Positions 51,582 through 61,125 of a stretch of 64,000 nucleotides of DNA are shown here, piece by piece; position 1 is the first letter of the stretch; each line of letters opens with the position of its first letter. The DNA comes from Flavobacterium soyae (lineage in GTDB: Bacteria > Bacteroidota > Bacteroidia > Flavobacteriales > Flavobacteriaceae), in the NCBI RefSeq assembly GCF_021245985.1, contig NZ_JAJQXA010000019.1, forward strand, positions 28,216 through 92,215, written 5' to 3'. The notes under the pieces are model-generated. The model saw only the letters and a program-made list of their open reading frames with translations, had not been told where the DNA came from and searched no databases. The position numbers and the translations under genes were made by a program.

Positions 51582-51791
51582 ATGCATATTATGATTTATG
51601 TTTTTAAAACTTCCGTTGACAGTCGATCCAAATTTGAGTCGGCTTCTACCCTGCTTCAGGAATTACTCCCAAATACTTTATGGAATTTTGATCTTGAGGA
51701 CTGCGATAATATTTTAAGAATCGACAGTGAACTTGATGTTCCCAATTTAATTCAAAACAACGGCATTTTTGATTGTATCGAATTAGAATAA
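51582..51791 (+). CDS. Small hypothetical protein
   Basis: 69 residues, or 66 from a second ATG at 51591. The sequence MIYVFKTSVDSRSKFESASTLLQELLPNTLWNFDLEDCDNILRIDS has a beta-alpha-beta look, as in small ferredoxin-like domains, but no Cys pair for metal binding. No family was recognised. It overlaps no other gene and has an AAATTTG box 20 nt upstream. Confidence 0.55.
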   Translation: MHIMIYVFKTSVDSRSKFESASTLLQELLPNTLWNFDLEDCDNILRIDSELDVPNLIQNNGIFDCIELE

Positions 51792-51835
51792 AATCAAATT
51801 ACTTTCTCCTCATTTCAATTTCTTCATCCCTTTTA

Positions 51836-52408
51836 ATGGAAACAAAATTATACCAAAACCGAACTTTTGATACAATAGATTACTCAGAACAAAGTTTATC
51901 AAATACTGAATTTGTCAACTGCGAATTCATTAACTGTAATTTCTCTAAAAGCGATTTAAGCCATAATGATTTTTTGGATTCTACTTTTAAAAACTGCAAT
52001 CTTTCGCTGGCAGTTCTTAAAAACACGGGATTAAAAAACATCAAATTTATTGGCTGTAAATTGATGGGGTTAGATTTTAGCGCCAGCAACAGCTTTTTGT
52101 TTTCAATGAGTTTTCAGGATTGTCTTTTAGATTATTCGACTTTCATTTATAAAAAATTAAAGAAAACGAACTTTATTGACTGTTCTCTAAAAGATGTCGA
52201 TTTCTCAAATACTGATTTGTCTTTGGCAATATTTAAAAATTGTGATTTATTGAATGCCACTTTCGTGGAATGTATTCTGGAAAAAACCGATTTCAGGTCT
52301 TCGAGAAATTACGCTTTTGATCCTTCTGAAAATAAAATTAAAGGAACTAAGGTTTCGCACACCGCGCTTGCGGGATTGCTTGAAAAATTTGATTTGGAGA
52401 TTGAGTGA
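51836..52408 (+). CDS. Pentapeptide-repeat protein
   Basis: 190 residues from the ATG at 51836; a longer reading from 51773 runs into the upstream small gene. Repeats of the A(D/N)LXX kind fill about 20-170: LSNTEFVNCEFINCNFSKSDL, FLDSTFKNCNLSLAVL, SLKDVDFSNTDLSLAIFKNCDL. They form a right-handed quadrilateral beta-helix. There is no signal peptide. Quinolone-resistance (Qnr/MfpA) proteins share this fold, but the family is very broad and a gyrase role is not supported here. Confidence 0.9.
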   Translation: METKLYQNRTFDTIDYSEQSLSNTEFVNCEFINCNFSKSDLSHNDFLDSTFKNCNLSLAVLKNTGLKNIKFIGCKLMGLDFSASNSFLFSMSFQDCLLDYSTFIYKKLKKTNFIDCSLKDVDFSNTDLSLAIFKNCDLLNATFVECILEKTDFRSSRNYAFDPSENKIKGTKVSHTALAGLLEKFDLEIE

Positions 52409-52462
52409 GTTAAAAGGGTTTCAAGTTTCGACATGCGAAACTTTGTCAAAGTTGGAAAACAC

Positions 52463-52492
52463 AAAAAGGGATGCTGTTTGCATCCCTTTTTA
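52463..52492. terminator. Bidirectional terminator
   Basis: AAAAAGGGATGC / GCATCCCTTTTT perfect 12-bp stem, 5-base loop, between the convergent pentapeptide and DUF4957 genes. Confidence 0.9.
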
Positions 52493-52517
52493 AACCAATA
52501 TAAAAAAATGAATTTAT

Positions 52518-54089
52518 TTAATCCAGCCAGCGCGGGTCTCCAATTTGGTTGTCGATCAGGGTTTGGTTTTTTACTGTAAAATCACCACTTGCTGCATTTA
52601 CAAATTGCGGATCTGCTGTAGTTCCTGAGGCATCGATTTTATTTAAAGGAATCGCTGCATCCATAAAACTTGGGGCGTTGTAATAATAGGTTTTACTAAA
52701 TACCGGTTGAACTGTATTTGCTTGATTGGTATAAATCGCAGTTGTCCCTGCTATCAAAGTATTTTTTACTGTTGAAGCATTATCTAAGAATCTAACATAT
52801 AAAATTCTTTTTGGAGCTGCAGTATTTGATACATTATACAATGTACATTTATCAATTAAAATATTGGTTACTAAGCCTGTTCCAGACAAGTTAGCAGCAG
52901 CATCGACTCTAATAAAATCACGAGCTGTAGAGCAACTGTCGAATGTACTGTTTTTAAGCACTATACTTGCGACGTGGGTATTTCTGAAATCGATAAAATC
53001 AGCACCAACATTTGTATTTACATTTTTAACGATGCTGTTATCAACCGTAAATGATGCCAATTTTGCGTTTGTTACATTAGCAGCAATTAAGGCACGAGTA
53101 TAGTCATGGATAATACTTTTGCTGATTAAAATATCTCCATAAGTTGATACTGCCCCGGCAATTGTTATTACGGCTGCATTGTTCAACCCTGTTCCATTCA
53201 AATCTAAATCTACTAATGAAAGATTTGTAACTCCCGGATTGACTGTAAACTTGACATTTAGTTTTGGCTTATCAGCTGTTTTTAATCCTCTTATAATAAG
53301 CGACTTATTTAAAATTATCTCACCGGTAGTACTAAAAGTTCCCGGCATCAGTAATAATCTTGAACCTGCAGGTGCGGCTGCAATGCTTGCTTCTAAATCA
53401 TCTCCCGAATTCACTACAATACCATTGGTTATATCAATTCCGGTTGTAAAAACTGCAGTTCCTCTTGTTTTGGTTCCGTTTAGTAATGTTGCTGTATAGG
53501 CTGTTTCACCAGTAAGTCCGTCTACGATTGCAGCTCCTGCCGTTTTTTCTGCAGGTGTTATAGTGTGAATGATATTACCCGGAGCAACAGAAATTTGTGT
53601 AACGTTGCTATTTGGTGTCCATCTCAAAGTAACAAATTTAGCATCGATATCAGCATCCTGAACCGGGAAGAAAATTTGCTCAGAAAGTGTAGTTGCCGTA
53701 GTTACTGACCATTTTGAATCTTCCAATCCTGTTGAACCAACTGCTTTTACTCTTATCGAATAAACTGTTTCTCCTTCTAAAGCTACCTGTATTGGTAATT
53801 GTGCTGGTGCAACATTTATGGTTTTAAAAATGGTTTTAAATTCCGGATCATCTGCACTAAATTCTACTATATAATGATCTACTGTATTATCATCTTCTTT
53901 TACAGTCCAGTTTAATTCGACTGTAGTCTGATTTCTGACTTTTGCAGTTAAACCAATTGGAGAAAATTCCCTGCTTACCTCTAAGGTATCTACAACACCT
54001 TCATTATAACTTTCACAGCCCGAAATAACAGCAGTCAGCAGTACTGAAGCTATTAATCCTTTTATTATATATTTTGCTTTCATAAACAT
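52518..54089 (-). CDS. SusE-position lipoprotein with FN3 and DUF4957/DUF5123-type beta-helix
   Basis: 523 residues; lipobox ISGC. Two fibronectin-III-like domains (about 38-130 and 135-215, with ELNWTVKEDDNTVDHYIVEFSAD and FVTLRWTPNSN) precede a right-handed beta-helix (about 225-500: GSRLLLMPGTFSTTGEIILNKSLIIRGLK, DLNGTGLNNAAVITIAG, DKCTLYNVSNTAAP). The C-terminus ends DNQIGDPRWL. DUF4957/DUF5123 proteins occur in pectin-type utilisation loci as surface glycan binders. The start could be three bases less certain (54083). It follows the SusD gene. Confidence 0.82.
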   Translation of the reverse strand: MFMKAKYIIKGLIASVLLTAVISGCESYNEGVVDTLEVSREFSPIGLTAKVRNQTTVELNWTVKEDDNTVDHYIVEFSADDPEFKTIFKTINVAPAQLPIQVALEGETVYSIRVKAVGSTGLEDSKWSVTTATTLSEQIFFPVQDADIDAKFVTLRWTPNSNVTQISVAPGNIIHTITPAEKTAGAAIVDGLTGETAYTATLLNGTKTRGTAVFTTGIDITNGIVVNSGDDLEASIAAAPAGSRLLLMPGTFSTTGEIILNKSLIIRGLKTADKPKLNVKFTVNPGVTNLSLVDLDLNGTGLNNAAVITIAGAVSTYGDILISKSIIHDYTRALIAANVTNAKLASFTVDNSIVKNVNTNVGADFIDFRNTHVASIVLKNSTFDSCSTARDFIRVDAAANLSGTGLVTNILIDKCTLYNVSNTAAPKRILYVRFLDNASTVKNTLIAGTTAIYTNQANTVQPVFSKTYYYNAPSFMDAAIPLNKIDASGTTADPQFVNAASGDFTVKNQTLIDNQIGDPRWLD

Positions 54090-54122
54090 AATGCCTTATA
54101 ATTAATAAATAATTGTGAGAGA

Positions 54123-55913
54123 TTAATAACCGTAATCGTTAGTCAGTTTACCATTACTTCCGTCAATAAACACCTGCCAGATTGGCCAGAATTGTCTGTT
54201 ATCAGGATTAACACCGGCTTTATACAAACTATTGATTTTTGTATCTGCGGCGGCACCTGTCCATGTCCATGCAATAGAAGAATAAGCAGCTCCCGGATCA
54301 ACAGTTTCTCCACGGTTTAATCCGTAAATATCTAAGCTGACATTATCGGCTTTAAATTTATAATATAAAGTTGATGGCACTGCGGCATATTCGCCTAAAC
54401 GCTGTGATAAGTTTGCCATTTTAACTTTGGCTTCGTCCAGTTTAGTTTTAAGAAGATTCCAGCGAATAAGAGCTTGTTTACGTTCCATTTCTCCGGTAAA
54501 CTCAAATTTATTTTCTTCTACTAATGCTCTAAACATAGCATCTTTGCTTGTTAAGGCATTTACGTAAGCATCAACTTTTACAGCCTGAACTGCTGCCGGA
54601 AATGCTCTTCTGCGGATTTCTTTTAAATACGGAGCGGCTGCACTTGGCCCTTCTAATTCATTAGCTGCTTCTGCCGCAATTAAAAGAACCTCAGCATAAC
54701 GCATATAAATTTTATTTACACCATCATCATTTGATGAAGTAACCCTGCGAGTCATCCATTCGTAACGGTATTTTCCAAAATACCAAGTATTTAATGCCCC
54801 TAACTCTTGTTTGGCAATATTGTTTACGGCTGTGCCATATTTGTAGGGAACACAAGTTACATCCCTTCTTGTATCTGCCTGATCGTAATCGTAAAAAACG
54901 AAAGGCAGCGGTCCGGCTGTTCCTCCACGATTTGGACCATTGGCATGAAATTGATCGTTTGTCGTATGACGAACTGCAAATGTAAACAGCATACGGCCTC
55001 TTCCTTCTGAAAATGGAATTTCCCACAGCGATTCTCCGCCTGCTATTAAATATTCCTCATTGTATTTTTTCCAGAATGTTTCAAATGAGGATTCTAAATG
55101 AGCAGATCCACTTTCAATTACCGAACGGGATTCTGCCAATGCCAATGCATACATATTGGCAACAGAAAGCTGCGGATCTGTACTTCTTCTTACTCCGTCA
55201 GGATATTGCTGATAACCGCTTGCTGCCATTGCTAAACGGGCACGAAATCCTTTTACGAAAGCTTTATTAATTCTTTCTACACTGCTTGTTGCAGTAGTTT
55301 CTCCAGGCCATGGCACTAAGGCTGCAGCTTCGCCTAAATCTTTAAGCAATTGTTTATAGATTTCGTCACGGCTTGTTTTTCCTATGTAAAGTGTTTCATT
55401 TGTTAGAGGTTCAAATCGGTACGGAACATCTCCAAAGGCTTTTATCAAATCAGCATAATAAATAGCCCTCAATGTTAAAGCCTCACCTAACAAATATCCT
55501 AAGTCTGATCCTGGTGTTGGATTACCGTAAGTACGTAAACCGCGAACACAAAGATTGGCACGCTCAATTCCGGAATACATCATTGCCCAGGTACTATTGG
55601 ATAAATTCATTACAGAATTATTTGGCTTTGCATCATAGGTACATAAATCTGATCCGTCACTTACAGTCTGAGAAGAATTATACCATTCTACATCTGTATT
55701 TAATCCGTAATAAGGAAGAAAACGACCTCTGTAAGAGTTGGTTTCTCCAAACGGGATTTTAATTCCGTCTATTGCACCTGCAGCTAAATCCGGGCTGGAA
55801 AAAATAACTGATTCATCTAATGTTGATTGTGCCGGGGCATCTAAATAGTCATCTGAGCAAGAACAAAAAAGACTTGCAACAAACATTCCTGCTAGTAATA
55901 TTTTATGTTTCAT
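54123..55913 (-). CDS. SusD/RagB-family surface glycan-binding lipoprotein
   Basis: 596 residues with signal and lipobox FCSC. SusD features: TPR-like helical pairs, EALTLRAIYYADLIKAFGDVPY (the RAxxY motif), RYAEVLLIAAEAANEL and AALDE-like repeats, and the C-terminal NPDNRQFWPIWQVF. It forms the lid of the SusC channel and binds oligosaccharides. It sits directly after susC (20 nt) and before the DUF4957 gene. Confidence 0.95.
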   Translation of the reverse strand: MKHKILLAGMFVASLFCSCSDDYLDAPAQSTLDESVIFSSPDLAAGAIDGIKIPFGETNSYRGRFLPYYGLNTDVEWYNSSQTVSDGSDLCTYDAKPNNSVMNLSNSTWAMMYSGIERANLCVRGLRTYGNPTPGSDLGYLLGEALTLRAIYYADLIKAFGDVPYRFEPLTNETLYIGKTSRDEIYKQLLKDLGEAAALVPWPGETTATSSVERINKAFVKGFRARLAMAASGYQQYPDGVRRSTDPQLSVANMYALALAESRSVIESGSAHLESSFETFWKKYNEEYLIAGGESLWEIPFSEGRGRMLFTFAVRHTTNDQFHANGPNRGGTAGPLPFVFYDYDQADTRRDVTCVPYKYGTAVNNIAKQELGALNTWYFGKYRYEWMTRRVTSSNDDGVNKIYMRYAEVLLIAAEAANELEGPSAAAPYLKEIRRRAFPAAVQAVKVDAYVNALTSKDAMFRALVEENKFEFTGEMERKQALIRWNLLKTKLDEAKVKMANLSQRLGEYAAVPSTLYYKFKADNVSLDIYGLNRGETVDPGAAYSSIAWTWTGAAADTKINSLYKAGVNPDNRQFWPIWQVFIDGSNGKLTNDYGY

Positions 55914-55933
55914 CTTGTGAAAATTTTACTGAA

Positions 55934-58900
55934 TTAAAAATTAAGGTTTAAACCAAATATCAACTGTCTGCTTCTTGGATAAGCCGAATAATCAACCCCC
56001 GGAGTCAGTGGTGTATTTCTTCTTGTCGAAGCTTCAGGATCTGGCCCCGTGTATTTAGTCCAGACAAAAACATTACTGGCGGTTAAGTAAAATCTTAACT
56101 TAGAAACGCCTAAAGCAGAAGTTAAATCATTTGGTGTAGTATAACCTAAACTTAAAGTATTAAGTCTCAGGAAAGACCCGTCTTCAACAGCCCAGTCACT
56201 AAAAACATAACGCGGCATATAAGGAGACCACATTGTAGTATTTGCATTTAAGGCAGTTAACGCCGCAGGATCTGTTACTAACTGTCCTGTGTTTGGATCA
56301 AAGTTTGTCCATCTAGTTCCGTCGGCCATTTCAGAATTTAAATTTCTATACTGCCCGTTTGGAACTGAAGTAGAAAATTCAACTTTATTGGCATTGTAAA
56401 CATCATTTCCAATGCTGTAGTTAAACGCCGCAGAAAGATCAAATCCATAGGCATTTGCATTCAGCACAAAACCACCTGTAGTTTTTGGGTTAGCATTTCC
56501 TATAACCGTAAGATCGTTTGCATTTACTTTACCATCACCGTCAATATCTTTCAATTTCATCGCACCTGGTTTCATAGGGCCTACAATTGTAGTACCATCT
56601 GCGACCCCGGTTTTTAAAGTATAAGTTCCTGCATTATAGTTGAAATCGGATACTTCGTAACGTCCGTCACTTTTATATCCATACATTACACCTATCGACT
56701 GGCCTACATTTACTAAATAATCATTTCCAATAGCGGTAGAAGCCCATCCAGAACTTACACCAAAATTATTCATTACACCAAGTGAGTTAATTTTATTGGT
56801 GTTGAATCCAGCATTAAACGATAAGCTTACACCGTATTTTTCTCTTTCAATTAGGTTAAGGTTTAAAGTTGCTTCAACTCCGCTGTTTTGAACTTCACCC
56901 ATGTTTCTGTACTGATAATCATATCCTCCAGAAATTGGGAAGTTTATTAATAAATCTTGAGTCGTGTTTTTATAGTATTCTACTGATCCTGTAACACGGT
57001 TTTTGAATAAGTCGAAATCTAAACCTAAGTTTTGTGTAACAGTAGTTTCCCATTTTAAATCTGGGTTTGCCATTGTTTTAGAAGGTGCCCAGTAATTATC
57101 GACACCATTAATCCATGTAGATGTTGTAGATGTAAAACTCTGAACCATTTGTCCTGTTGGGATATTATTGTTCCCTGCTTCACCATAACTTACCCTTAAT
57201 TTAAGTAAATTAACCCATGAAGCATTTTTCATAAATTCTTCCCCCGAAATTTTCCAGGCTGCCGCAGCTGCCGGAAAAAATCCCCATTTATTATCACCTA
57301 AAAATTTACTTGAACCATCGGCACGGTATGTTGCTGTAAAAAGGTAACGATCTTTATACTCGTAATTTACACGACCAAAAAACGAAAGCAATTTATCATC
57401 TGGAAAATAGAAATTATCCACAGAAACCGGTGTTCCCTGAGTCGTTAATTTTTTTGCCTGATCTAAATCAAATGTTAATGGATAACCATGAATTGCGGTG
57501 TTTACCTCATTTCTTTTGTATTCTATAGATTCTTCACCAAAAAGTAATTTTAAAGTATGATTTTCTCCTACTAATTTTTTCAAATCATAGTTAAGCGTAT
57601 TTGCATTTCTAAAACGAGTATCTTTTCTGTCTCCCAATATCATAGCAGGCATACCTTGTCTTTCTGCTGCCGGATTATTTTTTACGTAATAAGTCGAACG
57701 CCCAAAATAACGATAGTCTAAATAATTATAGTTATCCAGACCTAGTTCTGTTTTAAACACTAGATCTGAGGTAAGTTTCCATGAAAAACTCCCCAGCATA
57801 TTAAAGTTTTTTCTAAACTGCTGACGATCAGTATCAGCAATTGCTACAAAAGGATGTGTCAAATTTTCCGAAACTGCTTCATCTGTATCATCAGTAGTTA
57901 AACCCGGAACTGGAATTGGAGCATATCCCACAACAGTTTTTAAACGGGAATCTGCAGATGAAACCTCATTTTGCTCATTCATTCCCCCGCCATTAATTTC
58001 AGTATCTGAATAACGTACTGTAAAACTCAAATCGACTTTATCAGAGGCTTTACTGTTTAAAGCCAGCGACAAGTTATTTCTATTAAAATCTGACCCGTTC
58101 ATGATTGCTTTTTCATCATAATGAGCATAATTGAAATTATAGCTCATTTTCTCTGAACCGCCGCGAATAGATAAGTCACGACTTTGAACTTCGCCTGTAC
58201 GTCCAAAAACCTGTCTTTGCCAGTCATTACCTTTCATACCTTTGTACATATCATAATCCTGCCATGATCCAAAATATTTCTCATAAGAGCTCAGGTCTGT
58301 ATTATCCTTAAGCAAAGCATACTCATACTGCCATTTCACGTAATCTTCAGGAGCTGTAACATCTATAGTATTGGCTATTTTTTTCATGCCATAAAACATA
58401 TTATAGTTTACGGCAATTTTACCATCTTTACCTTTCTTTGTAGTAACAATAACAACTCCATACGCACCTCTCGAACCATATATAGCGGTAGATGATGCAT
58501 CTTTTAATATTGTCATAGTATCAATATCAGAAGAAGAAATGTCATTAATATTGTTTACCGGAAATCCATCTACTATATATAACGGAGAAGCATCTTGTGT
58601 TAAAGAACCGTTTCCACGAATTCTAATCTGTATATTAGAATCTGGCGAACCTTCAGAAGAAGTTACCTGAACCCCCGCTATACGTCCCGTTAAGGCTTCT
58701 GCTACGTTAGGAACAGGAATTTTACGCATCTCATTTCCAGAAAATGTAGCCACTGCACCCGTTAAATCAGATTTTTTTGAAGTTCCATATCCAATTACAA
58801 CAACTTCGTTTAAGTTGTTTGAATCTTCAGACATAGTTGCATTTACTTTAGTTTTTCCTTCTGTTGAAACTTCAATGCTTTTAAATCCTATAAAAGAAAA

Positions 58901-59146
58901 GCTTAAGACCGCTTTTGGATTGGTTAATTTTAATTTATAGTGACCGTCAAAATCAGTAGAAGTCCCGTTCTTCGTTCCTTTCTCCAGTACATTCACTCCT
59001 GGCAAAGAAAGTCCGGCTGCATCTTTAACGGTTCCTTCTATTGTTGCTGACTGAGCATGCGCTCGATTGCTCAACAGCAAGCACAATAAAAAAACAACTG
59101 CAAAGCAATAATTTGCCTCCTTGTTTAATAAATCTTTAAAATTCAT
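55934..59146 (-). CDS. SusC/RagA-family TonB-linked outer membrane channel
   Basis: 1,070 residues. A signal peptide (ending RAHAQ) precedes a carboxypeptidase-regulatory-like domain (about 33-110: GTVKDAAGLSLPGVNVLEKGTKNGTSTD) and the plug (about 115-240: VVIGYGTSKKSDLTGAVAT and the SusC signature SSTAIYGSRGAYGVVIVTTKKG). The barrel fills the rest and ends GLNLNF. It imports oligosaccharides in a complex with SusD. The operator-like palindromes 170 and 360 bp upstream suggest LacI-type control. Confidence 0.96.
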   Translation of the reverse strand: MNFKDLLNKEANYCFAVVFLLCLLLSNRAHAQSATIEGTVKDAAGLSLPGVNVLEKGTKNGTSTDFDGHYKLKLTNPKAVLSFSFIGFKSIEVSTEGKTKVNATMSEDSNNLNEVVVIGYGTSKKSDLTGAVATFSGNEMRKIPVPNVAEALTGRIAGVQVTSSEGSPDSNIQIRIRGNGSLTQDASPLYIVDGFPVNNINDISSSDIDTMTILKDASSTAIYGSRGAYGVVIVTTKKGKDGKIAVNYNMFYGMKKIANTIDVTAPEDYVKWQYEYALLKDNTDLSSYEKYFGSWQDYDMYKGMKGNDWQRQVFGRTGEVQSRDLSIRGGSEKMSYNFNYAHYDEKAIMNGSDFNRNNLSLALNSKASDKVDLSFTVRYSDTEINGGGMNEQNEVSSADSRLKTVVGYAPIPVPGLTTDDTDEAVSENLTHPFVAIADTDRQQFRKNFNMLGSFSWKLTSDLVFKTELGLDNYNYLDYRYFGRSTYYVKNNPAAERQGMPAMILGDRKDTRFRNANTLNYDLKKLVGENHTLKLLFGEESIEYKRNEVNTAIHGYPLTFDLDQAKKLTTQGTPVSVDNFYFPDDKLLSFFGRVNYEYKDRYLFTATYRADGSSKFLGDNKWGFFPAAAAAWKISGEEFMKNASWVNLLKLRVSYGEAGNNNIPTGQMVQSFTSTTSTWINGVDNYWAPSKTMANPDLKWETTVTQNLGLDFDLFKNRVTGSVEYYKNTTQDLLINFPISGGYDYQYRNMGEVQNSGVEATLNLNLIEREKYGVSLSFNAGFNTNKINSLGVMNNFGVSSGWASTAIGNDYLVNVGQSIGVMYGYKSDGRYEVSDFNYNAGTYTLKTGVADGTTIVGPMKPGAMKLKDIDGDGKVNANDLTVIGNANPKTTGGFVLNANAYGFDLSAAFNYSIGNDVYNANKVEFSTSVPNGQYRNLNSEMADGTRWTNFDPNTGQLVTDPAALTALNANTTMWSPYMPRYVFSDWAVEDGSFLRLNTLSLGYTTPNDLTSALGVSKLRFYLTASNVFVWTKYTGPDPEASTRRNTPLTPGVDYSAYPRSRQLIFGLNLNF

Positions 59147-59318
59147 GGTTGATTGTTTAAGTTAGTAAATTGTTTAAAGTGGTTTTTGTGGTTTCTTTTT
59201 TTGCTTGTAAACCCAGTCTTTACCAACAATAACAAAGACTCAGATTGTACACTATTTTGGAATTTTAATTATTCTTTTTTGTAAGAATCAAAATTTAGAT
59301 TACCGATATTAAAAAAGT

Positions 59319-59332
59319 TGTAATCGATTACA
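59319..59332. promoter_or_regulatory. Perfect LacI-type operator TGTAATCGATTACA
   Basis: A perfect 14-bp palindrome 173 bp upstream of the susC start, with a CG centre as in LacI/GalR-family operators. No lacI gene lies in the window. Confidence 0.6.
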
Positions 59333-59502
59333 CAAACATAGATATTTTTTTAATACAAAAAATTAAAATTCATAAAAATTTCATAAATAGAATTGCATAT
59401 CAAAAATAAAACGGCTTTTTTATACGACTTATGTAATTTTATCGATATATAAATATTAAATATATTATCGTAATTCAATGATTTGTTAGGATTTTTTCTA
59501 AA

Positions 59503-59518
59503 AAAACAATCGATTACA
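59503..59518. promoter_or_regulatory. Second operator-like half site (ACAATCGATTACAAG)
   Basis: Shares CAATCGATTACA with the operator at 59319; the left half is imperfect. The centres are 184-185 bp apart, close to 17-18 helical turns, which would suit looping. Confidence 0.45.
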
Positions 59519-59720
59519 AGCTTACAATTTAAAATATTTTTAAGTGTGTTTTTAACATTTATTTTTAATATAAAAATGATTTTAGGTTTTTAATTGATGA
59601 ATATTTTAACAAGTTTTTTATTTAAAAAAGAAATTCATAATTTAACTTGTGTACTTCAATTGCACCAATTAAACTTCACTAAAAACTCTAAACAATTCCT
59701 AAAACAATTTTTGGCACAAA

Positions 59721-59832
59721 AAAGAGGCTGTCTCAAAGTCGAGACAACCTCTTTTTTATTCGGATACCTATCGGAGAAATTTTCCATTTACGCGATTCTC
59801 AACAGTTTGATTTTACTTTTGAGACAGCCTCT
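59721..59832. repeat. GAGGCTGTCTCAAA inverted-repeat element (MITE-like)
   Basis: The left end GAGGCTGTCTCAAAG (59723) and the right end CTTTTGAGACAGCCTCTT (59815-59832) are inverted, 80 bp apart, with an inner terminator hairpin (GAGGCTGTCTC / GAGACAACCTC, 59723-59750). Such ends are common in IS elements, but there is no transposase. It terminates nothing on the plus strand; the MFS gene stops just beyond. Confidence 0.65.
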
Positions 59833-59855
59833 TGATGTTTATAGAGATATAAAAT

Positions 59856-61022
59856 TTATGCGCTTTGAAGCCTCAAATCGTTCCTGTGTATTTTTATTAA
59901 TGTCACGGTTATCAGCATTCCAATAATAGACATTCCAACCCCGATAAGATTTGGAGATTCATAGCCATATCCGGCAGTCAATGGTAATCCGCCCAGAAAA
60001 GCTCCAAGGGCATTACCAATATTAAAACTTCCCTGGAGAGAAGCCGAGGCAATCATCTCTGCTCCTTTTGCAGTTCGTATCATCAACATTTGAATTGGTG
60101 CAATAACCGAGAAAGAAATAGTACCCGTCAGGAAAGTCAAAAACAAAGAAATATATTGATTTGATGAAAAAAAGTAAACCAAAATTAAATCGATTGACAT
60201 GATAAACAACAATGCTAAAGTTGTGGGTGCAGGCGAATATTTATCTGCCAGTTTTCCTCCGGAAAAATTTCCAACCACCATACCCAGTCCGGCCAGAATT
60301 AAAATATACGAAACATCGCCTTCGCCAAATTTCGAAACATTAATTAATAGCGGCGCAATATAACTGATCCAGGCAAATAATCCTCCAAAACCAATAGCAG
60401 TGATTCCGATAATTAACCAAGCTTCTGTTCTTTTAAAAAACCCTAATTGTTTTTTCATATTTACCGTTTCGCCTTTTTCTAACTTTGGCATCCATAAAGA
60501 AATAAGCAAAAAGGTTAACAGACCTACAACGGCAATTAATACAAAAGTATAACGCCAGATAAAATTATGACCAATATAGGTTCCAATAGGAACACCAATT
60601 AAATTAGCCAGGGTTAAACCCGAAAACATAATAGCAATCGCCTGTGCTTCCTTTCCTTTATCGGCTAAACGGCTTGCGACTACCGCACCCACTCCAAAAA
60701 ATGCTCCATGCGGTAATCCCGATAAAAATCGCGAAGCAAATAAAAAATTATAAGAAGGTGCAATAATCGAAAGTGCATTAAAAACCGTTAACATTAAAGC
60801 TAAAATTAAAAGCATTTTTTTAGGCGGAAAATTTCTTCCAAGTATTACTAATAAAGGAGCTCCAATAACAACTCCAAGCGCATAAGCAGAAATTAAATAT
60901 CCGGCAACCGGAATACTGACTTTCATATCTGAAGCGATATCAGGAAGCAGGCCCATCATCACAAATTCGGTTATACCGATAGTTAAACCTCCAAACGAGA
61001 GTGCAATAAGACTTTTTTTCAT
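59856..61022 (-). CDS. MFS transporter (AraJ-like, DHA1 group)
   Basis: 388 residues with 12 membrane helices. Typical MFS text: FVMMGLLPDIASDM, the loop-2/3 motif LGRNFPPKKMLL, SRFLSGLPHGAFFGVGAVVASRLA, and WRYTFVLIAVVGLL. It resembles AraJ/YdhP-type exporters. It is divergent from an AraC regulator (start 61126), which is likely its controller. Substrate may be sugar-like or a drug. Confidence 0.92.
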   Translation of the reverse strand: MKKSLIALSFGGLTIGITEFVMMGLLPDIASDMKVSIPVAGYLISAYALGVVIGAPLLVILGRNFPPKKMLLILALMLTVFNALSIIAPSYNFLFASRFLSGLPHGAFFGVGAVVASRLADKGKEAQAIAIMFSGLTLANLIGVPIGTYIGHNFIWRYTFVLIAVVGLLTFLLISLWMPKLEKGETVNMKKQLGFFKRTEAWLIIGITAIGFGGLFAWISYIAPLLINVSKFGEGDVSYILILAGLGMVVGNFSGGKLADKYSPAPTTLALLFIMSIDLILVYFFSSNQYISLFLTFLTGTISFSVIAPIQMLMIRTAKGAEMIASASLQGSFNIGNALGAFLGGLPLTAGYGYESPNLIGVGMSIIGMLITVTLIKIHRNDLRLQSA

Positions 61023-61125
61023 TTTGATTTGATAAGAAAGGGAAAGACTTTCTACGGTACAAATTTAACACCATTAAACAAGAGAAAAGTTGTACATTTA
61101 CAACATAAACTTGTAATAATAAAAC

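Larger units (their letters stand above)
59147..59593. other. Long leader of the SusC gene
   Basis: 447 bases without a gene, strongly AT-rich. It holds the two operator-like sites and the untranslated leader of susC. Near 59236-59243 a minus-strand sequence (AGTCTTTG) resembles the -7 box with one mismatch. Nothing else was recognised. Confidence 0.4.

Noticed and set aside
51836..52408. Qnr-type gyrase protection for the pentapeptide-repeat protein
   Set aside because: The fold is shared by many unrelated proteins; no Qnr-specific loop or gyrase-binding feature is seen.
59594..59926. A 110-codon open frame on the plus strand beside the MFS gene
   Set aside because: It overlaps the 3' end of the MFS gene on the other strand and crosses the MITE-like inverted repeat; the peptide has no recognisable domain and is poorly composed.
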